From assembly GCA_021159405.1 (NCBI GenBank), contig JAGGRX010000034.1:1-9941 (forward strand): DNA of 9,941 nt. Direction: 5' to 3'. Within the stretch, counting starts at the first letter, position 1, and each line of letters starts with the position of its first letter. The position numbers and the translations under genes are program-made. Shown in pieces: positions 1-6,488 of the stretch. Below the pieces are notes generated by a model. The model had not been told where the DNA came from. It worked only from the letters and a program-made list of their open reading frames with translations, and made no database searches. The stretch is from Candidatus Bipolaricaulota bacterium. GTDB taxonomy: Bacteria > Bipolaricaulota > Bipolaricaulia > Bipolaricaulales > Bipolaricaulaceae.

Positions 1-4
1 ACCG

Positions 5-33
5 TGGAACTTGCTCTCTGGCCGCGGTACACT
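5..33 (+). promoter_or_regulatory. Possible sigma-70-type promoter of the sigma factor gene
   Basis: TGGAAC (5-10) and TACACT (28-33) are separated by 17 bases. The -35 differs by one base from the TTGAAC of the much clearer 23S promoter in this window, and the -10 fits TANNNT. The predicted transcript would start near 40-41, leaving a leader of only about eight bases that contains GAGG just before the ATG at 49. The -35 is weak and the region is cut by the window edge, so this is a tentative call. Confidence 0.35.
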
Positions 34-48
34 CGCTTGCGAGGCGCG

Positions 49-918
49 ATGAGCGAAACAAGGCAGGTGCCGACCGGCAAGGATGAGGATGCGGACATCC
101 TCGGGCTGTACCTCGCGGAGGTAGCGCGCATCCCGCCCCTCTCCGAGGAGGAGGAGAGGGAGCTTGCCCGCCGCATGCGGCAGGGGGACCGAGCGGCCCG
201 GGAACGCCTCATCCTTTCCCACTTGCGCCTCGTGGTCTCGATCGCCCGGGAGTACGGGGACACCGGCATGGACCTCCTGGACATGATCCAAGAAGGAAAC
301 CTGGGGCTCATCGAGGCGGTGGACCGGTTTGATCCCGAGCGGGGTTTTCGGCTTTCCACCTATGCCCGGTGGTGGATCCGCCAGGCGATCGGGGCTGCCA
401 TCGAACGCTACTCCCAGATGATCCGCCTGCCCGTGCACCTGTTCCGGGCCATCGTTCGCTTCCAGAAGCTCAAGGCGAGCTTCGGCGCCGAGGGGATAGA
501 AGAGGGGGCGGAGCTCATGCTCGCCCCTGGCCTCACGCTGGAACGGGTGAGGAGGGTAGAGCGCACGCTGCGGGAGTTCGTCTCCTTGGACCTCCCCATC
601 GGCGAGGGGGAGGAGGACACGCTGGAGGAGATCATCGCGGACGAGTCGGTCCCGCCTCCGGAGAAGGAGGCGTTGCGGGAGCTGTTCCGCGAGGATCTCT
701 TGGAGATGGTGAACCGACTTCCGCCACGGGATGCCCTGGTGCTCCGGCTGCGCTACGGGCTTGAGGGCGCCCGGCCGCAGACCCTGGCCGAGATCGGAAA
801 ACGCTTGGGGATCTCACGGGAGCGCGTACGTCAGATCGAACAGCGGGCACTGCGGCGCCTCAAGGAGGCCTGGGGGCAGGAGGCCTTGGAGTTCTACCGC
901 CGGCTCCTCAGGGACTAG
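49..918 (+). CDS. Sigma-70 family RNA polymerase sigma factor, short form
   Basis: This 289-residue protein directs RNA polymerase to promoters. Region 1.2 is at about residues 16-48 (GLYLAEVARIPPLS). Region 2 is at about 50-130, with the core-binding stretch DLLDMIQEGNLGLIEAVDRF and the -10-reading stretch STYARWWIRQAI (103-114). A region 3-like segment follows at about 131-215. Region 4 is at about 220-275, with the -35-reading helix-turn-helix TLAEIGKRLGISRERVRQIEQ (245-265). Region 1.1 is absent, so it is shorter than typical group 1 factors. The segment after region 2.4 reads ERYSQMIRLPVH, where housekeeping RpoD proteins usually have a DQARTIRIPVH-like stretch, so group 1 versus group 2 is undecided. 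I chose the ATG at 49 because GAGG lies four bases upstream; an in-frame GTG at 4 overlaps the possible promoter. The gene converges on ligA and overlaps its stop codon. Confidence 0.92.
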   Translation: MSETRQVPTGKDEDADILGLYLAEVARIPPLSEEEERELARRMRQGDRAARERLILSHLRLVVSIAREYGDTGMDLLDMIQEGNLGLIEAVDRFDPERGFRLSTYARWWIRQAIGAAIERYSQMIRLPVHLFRAIVRFQKLKASFGAEGIEEGAELMLAPGLTLERVRRVERTLREFVSLDLPIGEGEEDTLEEIIADESVPPPEKEALRELFREDLLEMVNRLPPRDALVLRLRYGLEGARPQTLAEIGKRLGISRERVRQIEQRALRRLKEAWGQEALEFYRRLLRD

Positions 919-2927
919 CGCCCCACGAGCTTCCTGAACTCCTCCTCCGTCAAAGTCGGAATCCCAAGCTCCCTAGCCCGATCGAGCTTGGAGCCCGGAT
1001 CCTCTCCCACCACTACGTAGTCCACCTTGCGGGACACCGACGAAGCCACCTTCCCCCCCAACGACTCCACCAGCCGCTTGGCCTCCTCCCGCGTCATGTC
1101 GGAGAGCCGCCCGGTGAACACGAGCGTCTTCCCGGCCAGGGGCCCCTTCTCCTTTGGCCGCTCGGCCCGGGGATCTATCCCCACCGCCTTCAGCTCCTCG
1201 ATCAACCGGCGGTTGTCCTCGCTTGCGAAGAAGTCCACGATGCTCTGGGCAATCCGTGGGCCGATCTCCGGGATCTCCACCAGTTCCTCGTAGGAGGCGC
1301 GGGCTAGCTCGTCGATGGAGCCGAACCGCTCCGCCAATACCTCGGCGATGTGCTCCCCCACGTAGCGGATCCCCAAGGCGTAGATGAATCTAGCAAGCGA
1401 CATCCCCTTGGAGCGCTCGAGCTGATCAAGCAGGTTCTGGGCGGACTTGTCACCCATCCGCTCTAAGGCGGCGAGCTGCTCCTTGGTGAGGTGGTAGAGG
1501 TCCGAGATGCGTCGCACCAGGCCCTTGTCCACCAGCTGGTCCACCAGCTTTTCCCCCAACCCCTCGATGTCCGCCGCCCGCCTGGAGGCAAAATGACGGA
1601 TGGACTCCTTGATTCGGGCAGGGCAGGACAGGTTCTCACACCGGTGGACCACTTCCCCGGGCGGGCGCACCACCGGCCCCCCACAAACCGGGCAGCGGGT
1701 CGGCATCTTGAATTCTTTCTCCTCCCCGGTGCGGCGCTCAGGGATGGACTTGACGATCTCTGGGATGACCTCCCCGGCCCGGCGCACCACCACCCAGTCC
1801 CCGATCCGCACGTCCTTCCGCCTGACCTCGTCCTCGTTATGTAAGGTGGCCCGGGACACCGTGACCCCGGAGACCTCCACCGGCTCCAGGATTGCCACCG
1901 GGGTGAGGGCGCCGGTGCGTCCCACCTGCACCACGATGTCCAAGACGCGGGTGGTGGCTTCTTCGGCGGGGAATTTGAACGCGATCGCCCACCTGGGGGC
2001 CCGGGAGACCTCTCCCAGCACCTCGCGCTGGGCGAAGTCGTTCACCTTCACCACCATCCCGTCGGCCTCATAGGGTAGCTCCTCCCGTCGCTCCAGGAGC
2101 TCGTGGTAAAAGTCGATGGCCTCCTCCGGGGTCTCGCAGCGCCGCCAAAGGGGGTTCACTGGAAATCCGAGCTTGGGCAGGGTGACAAGGAGTTCTTCCT
2201 GGCTTTTGATCTCGATTCCCTCCACCCGGCCCAAGGCATAGCAAAACAGCTTCAAGGGTCGGCTGGCGGTGACGCCCGGATCCAGCTGCCTGAGGGAGCC
2301 GGCGGCGGCGTTGCGGGGGTTGGCAAAGAGCGGCTCCCCACTTTTGGCCCGCTCCTCGTTCAGCCGCTTGAACGCCTCCTTCTCCATGTACACCTCGCCC
2401 CGCACCTCAAGGAGCCTGGGAGGGGGGATCTCGTCCGAGAGGAGCCGGAGCGGCACCTGCTTTATCGTGCGCAAGTTCTGGGTGACGTCCTCACCAGTGT
2501 AGCCGTCCCCACGCGTTGAGCCTACGGTGAACACGCCGTCTTCGTAGATCAACTCCACGCTGAGCCCGTCGAGTTTCGGCTCGCAAACGTATACGGGCTT
2601 CTCACCACCCAGAAGGCGTCTGACCCTCCGGTCCCAGTCCAAGAACTCCTCCTCGGTGAAGCAGTTCTGCAGCGAAAGCATGGGGAGGGCGTGACGGACC
2701 GGGCGGAACTCCTCCGCCGGCGGGGCCCCCACCCGCTGGGTGGGGGAGTCGGGGGTGACAAGCTGCGGGTACTTCTGCTCGAGCTCTTGAAGCTCACGGA
2801 ACAGGCGGTCGTACTCGGCGTCGGAGATGATGGGCTGGTTGAGGACATAGTAGTAGTAATCGTGCTTGCGGATTTCCTCACGAAGCTTTTCGATCCTTCT
2901 TCGGACTGTCTCCAGGTCCTCCGCCAT
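915..2927 (-). CDS. ligA: NAD-dependent DNA ligase LigA
   Basis: LigA seals 3'-OH/5'-phosphate nicks in duplex DNA during replication and repair, using NAD+ as the adenylate donor. The 670 residues match the usual bacterial length and every expected domain is present in order. The NAD-binding domain Ia has YYYYVLN and SDAEYDRL at about 24-42. The adenylation motif KLDG is at 118-121, with K118 as the nucleophile, followed by RGDGYTGEDVT at about 139-149. The OB fold includes GRTGALTPVA at about 336-345. The four-cysteine zinc finger is C412, C415, C430 and C435. Helix-hairpin-helix repeats cover about 450-570, and a BRCT domain covers about 596-670 (KTLVFTGRL, VDYVVVGEDPGSKL). The ATG at 2927 lies six bases after the upstream gene's stop, with GGGGTGA overlapping that stop as a weak ribosome site, so translation is probably coupled. 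It is the last gene of the minus-strand operon. No residue that looks essential is missing. Confidence 0.97.
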   Translation of the reverse strand: MAEDLETVRRRIEKLREEIRKHDYYYYVLNQPIISDAEYDRLFRELQELEQKYPQLVTPDSPTQRVGAPPAEEFRPVRHALPMLSLQNCFTEEEFLDWDRRVRRLLGGEKPVYVCEPKLDGLSVELIYEDGVFTVGSTRGDGYTGEDVTQNLRTIKQVPLRLLSDEIPPPRLLEVRGEVYMEKEAFKRLNEERAKSGEPLFANPRNAAAGSLRQLDPGVTASRPLKLFCYALGRVEGIEIKSQEELLVTLPKLGFPVNPLWRRCETPEEAIDFYHELLERREELPYEADGMVVKVNDFAQREVLGEVSRAPRWAIAFKFPAEEATTRVLDIVVQVGRTGALTPVAILEPVEVSGVTVSRATLHNEDEVRRKDVRIGDWVVVRRAGEVIPEIVKSIPERRTGEEKEFKMPTRCPVCGGPVVRPPGEVVHRCENLSCPARIKESIRHFASRRAADIEGLGEKLVDQLVDKGLVRRISDLYHLTKEQLAALERMGDKSAQNLLDQLERSKGMSLARFIYALGIRYVGEHIAEVLAERFGSIDELARASYEELVEIPEIGPRIAQSIVDFFASEDNRRLIEELKAVGIDPRAERPKEKGPLAGKTLVFTGRLSDMTREEAKRLVESLGGKVASSVSRKVDYVVVGEDPGSKLDRARELGIPTLTEEEFRKLVGR

Positions 2928-2933
2928 CTCGGA

Positions 2934-4314
2934 TCACCCCGGAGGAGGATAATCCTTGGCCCGGCGATGGGCCATCCCTTGCAGTACCTCCAGGAACGAC
3001 CGCTTGATTCGCGCCAGGTCCCCAAGCGTCAGCGGGGAACGATCGAGCTGGCCATCGCGGCGGCGGTCCTCGATCACCCGCTCCACCAGCTCCGCCAGGT
3101 CGTCGCGCTCCCTGCCCCGGGCATAGGCCTCCACCGAGTCGGCGAGCATAACGATGGCCGTCTCCTTGGTGTCGGGGAGGGGGGAGTCGTAGCGGAACTC
3201 GTCCTCGGACAGCCCTTGGGCGGCGCCCCGCTGGGAGAAGTAGCGCATGACCGTGGTCCCATGGTGAGTGGCCACAAACTTGATTATATCGCCACGCAGG
3301 CCGTACCGGCGACCGAGCTCCACCCCGTCCTTGACGTGCGAGGCGAGCACCACTTTGGACATGGAGGGGGCTAGGTCCTCATGAGGGTTGGTTCCGCTTT
3401 GGTTTTCCGCGAAGAACTGGGGGCGAAGGAGCTTGCCGATGTCATGGTACAGCCCCCCCACGGCTGCAAGTAGAGGATCAGCACCCACGGCTCGGGCTGC
3501 GGCCTCAGCCAAGGCCGCCACATCTCGGGAGTGGTAATAGGTCCCAGGGGCCTCGCTCCTGAGCCGCTCGAGGAGCGGGTGGGCGGGGTTCAAAAGCTCC
3601 ACCAGTGATAGGGGACTGGTCCGGTCCACGGCCCGCTCCACCAAGGGCAGGACCGCCCAGATGAGCAGGGCTGAGGCCGGCCCTGAGAGGAAGGCGGCCC
3701 CGACGCCGATCGGAGTTACTCCCTGTCCCAGCGTGGCTGCTCCGATGGCCCCAGCCAGGCCCGCGCCCAAGCCGGCCAGCATAAGGTCCCGCCCCCGTCT
3801 CGCTCGCCGGGAGAGGACCACCATCACCACCCCGGAGAAGAGCGCAGCCAATGGCGCCCCCCCGCCCAAAATCCACCCCGGAGAGGAGCGCGGCCAAAGT
3901 CGGCCCCCCGCCCAGCGTCGGCCCGGCCCACCCGGCCAAGGGGAGAAGGAGGAGGAAGCACGTGTCCTCCGGCCAAAACAGGGCGGCCATCCCCCCTGCC
4001 AAGCTGAAAAAGGAAAGGAAAGGCGACCCTATGGTTCCAAGCCGGGAGAGGAGCGCGCCGGCTGCAAGTAACCCCAGGCCAAATCGGCGGTCTCCCGGAG
4101 TAAGACGTCGCCCCACCGCAAGCGCCGGGACCAGGAAGCCCAGCATCGCCCCGAAAAGCTCAGGAAGCGGAGCCCAAGCGGGTCCCTTGCCATGCCAACG
4201 CCACGCCGAAGCTGCAAAGGCCACAAACAGCAAAAGCAGAAGCTCAGACCAGGGCAGGGGCGAACGCTTACGTTTCCTTTGTGGAGGTTTCTTTTTTCTT
4301 CTCGCTGCGCTCAT
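2934..4314 (-). pseudogene. 7TM-HD (PgpH/YqfF-like) phosphodiesterase, split by a one-base frameshift
   Basis: The frame from the ATG at 4314 runs through a basic N-terminus and several membrane helices. Homology then moves to the frame that ends at 2934. Removing one G from a run of seven (C run on the plus strand, 3857-3863) joins both parts into one 459-residue protein. Hydrophobic helices lie at about 23-40, 51-67, 78-92, 99-114, 118-130, 152-168, 177-195 and 200-225. A cytoplasmic HD domain follows at about 240-445, with metal-ligand candidates H261, HD 290-291 (YHDIGK), H326 (SHVKDG), HH 350-351 and D392 (ADSVEAY). PENQ- and LNPAHPLL-type motifs are typical of 7TM-HD proteins, whose known members hydrolyse cyclic di-AMP. 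Family members of about 700-800 residues carry a large extracellular domain after the first helix; here only about nine residues separate helices 1 and 2. The start overlaps phoH by 47 nt. The break may be a sequencing error, a real inactivation, or a slippery tract; the sequence cannot decide. If unrepaired, the N-terminal frame stops near 3505 and yields no HD domain. Confidence 0.82.
3827..3913 (-). repeat. Imperfect tandem repeat, two 41-nt copies at a 46-nt period
   Basis: Copies at 3827-3867 and 3873-3913 match at 36 of 41 positions. Read on the minus strand, each starts with a G-rich tract and encodes the same kind of peptide: LGGGPTLAALLSGV in the upstream frame and LGGGAPLAALFSGV in the downstream frame. 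The period is 46, one more than 15 codons, so the second copy lies in a different frame. The copies are in a transmembrane part of the 7TM-HD gene, and the second contains the seven-G tract where the frame breaks. Confidence 0.75.
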
Positions 4315-5200
4315 AAGCCTCAATGATCGCCTTTACCAACGGGTGCCGTACCACATCCCGTCGGTCGAGGTACACGAAGGCGATTCCCGGAATCCCCGCA
4401 AGGATACTCCGCACCTCTTGGAGCCCTGAGGGACGTCCCTCGATGTCCACTTGGGTCACGTCCCCGGTGATCACCGCCTTGGAACCAAAGCCAAGACGGG
4501 TGAGGAACATCTTCATCTGGGTGTGGGTGGTGTTCTGCGCTTCATCCAGGATCACAAACGCGTGGTTCAAGGTCCGCCCCCGCATGAAGGCCAGGGGGGC
4601 GATTTCAATCCGCCCCGTGGCCATGTACTTTTCGAACTCCGAGACCGGGATCATGTCGTATATGGCATCGTACAGGGGGCGCAGGTACGGGTTTACCTTC
4701 TGCAGGATATCCCCGGGGAGGAACCCCAGCTCCTCCCCTGCCTCCACCGCCGGCCGGGTGAGGACAAGCCTTTTGACCTGCCCCCGCTTCAGATACCCCA
4801 AGGCTACCGCCACCGCCAGGTACGTCTTCCCCGTTCCGGCGGGGCCAATCGCAAATACCACGTCGTTTTTGTGGATCGCCTCCACGTACCGGCGCTGTCC
4901 CTCCGTCTTGGGACGGATGGTCTCCCCCCAGTGGGTGACCTGCACCACATCGGTGAGGAGTCCCTCCAGGTTCCCACCGTTCCGCACCTGGGAGATGAGA
5001 TACCGCACCTCCTCCGGGGTGAGCACGTGATCGCCTTTGACCACTTCAAGGAGCTTGCCGAACAGCCGCTCCAGCTGAGCGACCTCCTCCTCATCCCCCT
5101 CTATCCGGACCCGGTCGCCCCGGGCCACGATCCTGGCACCGGAGAAGGCGCTGGTGATGACCCGCAGGTTGCGGTTGTACTGGCCGAGGACCCCTACCAC
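4268..5200 (-). CDS. phoH: PhoH family ATPase (YbeZ/PhoH-like)
   Basis: This is a cytoplasmic P-loop ATPase of the PhoH family, linked in other bacteria to RNA metabolism and to the endoribonuclease YbeY; its exact role is not settled. Counting from the GTG at 5200 (310 residues), an N-terminal RNA-binding-like segment reads ARIVARGDRVRIEGDEE (22-38). Walker A GPAGTGKT is at 119-126, LVLTRPAVEAGEELGFLPGD at 145-164, Walker B FVILDEAQNTT at 215-225, an ITGDVTQVD sensor-like motif at 244-252, and DVVRHPLVKAIIEAY near the C-terminus. The start is uncertain. Codons upstream of this GTG still read like the family N-terminus (EIPLGDHATV), yet there is no ATG, GTG or TTG between the in-frame stop at 5246-5248 and 5200. 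A near-cognate ATA at 5224-5222 has AGGAAG nine bases upstream. The gene follows mtaB closely and overlaps the 7TM-HD gene, which is the usual neighbour. Confidence 0.93.
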   Translation of the reverse strand: MVGVLGQYNRNLRVITSAFSGARIVARGDRVRIEGDEEEVAQLERLFGKLLEVVKGDHVLTPEEVRYLISQVRNGGNLEGLLTDVVQVTHWGETIRPKTEGQRRYVEAIHKNDVVFAIGPAGTGKTYLAVAVALGYLKRGQVKRLVLTRPAVEAGEELGFLPGDILQKVNPYLRPLYDAIYDMIPVSEFEKYMATGRIEIAPLAFMRGRTLNHAFVILDEAQNTTHTQMKMFLTRLGFGSKAVITGDVTQVDIEGRPSGLQEVRSILAGIPGIAFVYLDRRDVVRHPLVKAIIEAYERSEKKKETSTKET

Positions 5201-5225
5201 GGTAGCGTGGTCCCCAAGCGGTATT

Positions 5226-6488
5226 TCACACGTCTTCCTGCCGATCTACGATCACCCCCATCGCGCGTCCCCCGTCCTCGCGGAGAACACGCACATATAC
5301 GATTTTACCCCGTTGGCCCTCATCGACATCGACGCCTACCACAAGGTAGTTTTCAGCATGTCCCCACCAAAGTCGTCCTTCCTTGCGCTCAAGCAAAAGT
5401 TCAAGGACGTGCCCCGAGAACCTCCGGGCTGCCCGCTCGGCCCACCCCCGGGCCAGTGCGGCGAGCTCGGCGGCTCGGCGGGCCTTCACCTGCGAGGGGA
5501 CCATGGGCCGCATCCGGGCGGCCTTGGTCCCAGGACGTGGAGAAAACCGAAATATGTGGAGGTTAAGCGGAACAAGGGCGTCCAAAAGCTCCACGGTGTC
5601 CCGGAACGCCCGCTCGTCCTCCCCGGGGAAGCCCACCATCACATCCGCCCCAAACGCGGCGTTTGGCACCCTTTCGAGCAACGCCTCCACCCGCTCACGG
5701 TACTCCGCCGCGCAGTAGGGCCGCCCCATCGCCCTGAGGATCCGGTCCGCCCCGGACTGGAGCGGCAGGTGGAAGTAAGGGCACAGGCGCCGCTCCCGCG
5801 CAAACAGCTCGATGAGCTCGTCCGTCACCCCCTCCGGGTTGAGGGAGGTGAGCCGGTACCGGACCCCCTTCACCTTGAGGAGCTCGCTGAGGAGCTCCGT
5901 CAAGGTGGGGCGGTCGGGAAGGTCCACCCCGTACTGGGCCAGGTTGATCCCCACGATAACGATCTCCCGGTGGTCCCTCGCCAGAGCCTCGGCTTCCTTT
6001 CGGGCAACGGCCGGGGGTTTGCTGCGCAGCGGGCCCCGCACCTGCCAGGTGCGACAAAAGCTGCAGCCCACGGTGCAGCCGTCCTGAACTTTCAACAGGG
6101 CCCGGGTGCGGGGAAAGCCGTGCACCCGCTCCTGAGCAAGGTGTGCCCATCTCACCTCCGGGAGGGGTTGTCCACGGAGGAAGGCGGACACAGCCTCCCC
6201 GATGTAGGCCTTGTACCGGTTCCCCAGCACCAGGTCCGCCCCGGCGGAGAGGAGCTGCTCCCGGGCTCCATCCACCTGACATCCCACCGCCACGATCAGA
6301 GCGTCCGGGTGCTCCCGCTTTAGCTTCCGCACCAGTTTCCTCCCTTTGCGGTCCGCCAGGGCAGTAACCGTACAAGTATTCACCACATGGACTTCCCCGT
6401 CCCCGGGAAGGGCGGAAAGCTGCTCCTCGATCATTTGAGACTCGTACTGATTCACCCTACACCCTAGGGTATGGACGGTGACCCTCAT
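5226..6488 (-). CDS. mtaB: tRNA N6-threonylcarbamoyladenosine(37) methylthiotransferase MtaB
   Basis: This radical SAM enzyme would convert t6A37 to ms2t6A37 in tRNAs that decode ANN codons, using two [4Fe-4S] clusters. The protein has 420 residues. The N-terminal MTTase domain has the three cluster cysteines at C10 (TLGCRVNQYES), C39 (VNTCTVT) and C70 (VGC). The radical SAM motif C-x3-C-x2-C is C138, C142 and C145 (DGCTVGCSFC). GINLAQYG follows at about 180-187, a helical core with LPLQSGADRILRAMGRPY comes next, and a TRAM-like RNA-binding domain covers about the last 65 residues. TLGCRVNQYES with VNTCTVT points to MtaB rather than MiaB or RimO. After the third cysteine the sequence is RTWQVRG, where family members usually read IxPYARG. 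The start is the ATG at 6488, which overlaps the amrA stop as ATGA. The open frame extends 47 codons further upstream, but that part is only a shadow of amrA. Confidence 0.92.
   Translation of the reverse strand: MRVTVHTLGCRVNQYESQMIEEQLSALPGDGEVHVVNTCTVTALADRKGRKLVRKLKREHPDALIVAVGCQVDGAREQLLSAGADLVLGNRYKAYIGEAVSAFLRGQPLPEVRWAHLAQERVHGFPRTRALLKVQDGCTVGCSFCRTWQVRGPLRSKPPAVARKEAEALARDHREIVIVGINLAQYGVDLPDRPTLTELLSELLKVKGVRYRLTSLNPEGVTDELIELFARERRLCPYFHLPLQSGADRILRAMGRPYCAAEYRERVEALLERVPNAAFGADVMVGFPGEDERAFRDTVELLDALVPLNLHIFRFSPRPGTKAARMRPMVPSQVKARRAAELAALARGWAERAARRFSGHVLELLLERKEGRLWWGHAENYLVVGVDVDEGQRGKIVYVRVLREDGGRAMGVIVDRQEDV

Noticed and set aside
4..48. GTG start for the sigma factor at position 4
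   Set aside because: The extra 15 residues have no family similarity and overlap the possible promoter; the ATG at 49 has GAGG upstream.
964..991. Inverted repeat CCAAGCTC/GAGCTTGG with a 12-base loop after the sigma gene, as a terminator
   Set aside because: It is only 8 bp with a long loop, has no T-tract on either side, and lies within conserved BRCT codons of ligA.
2103..3374. Plus-strand open frames opposite ligA and the 7TM-HD gene
   Set aside because: Same shadow effect; the opposite strand encodes complete conserved domains.
4451..6323. Long plus-strand open frames (for example 4451-5566 and 5154-6323) opposite phoH and mtaB
   Set aside because: They are antisense shadows caused by GC-rich codon use. 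They show low-complexity, Pro/His/Gly/Arg-rich translations with no recognisable motifs, while the minus strand carries clear family signatures.
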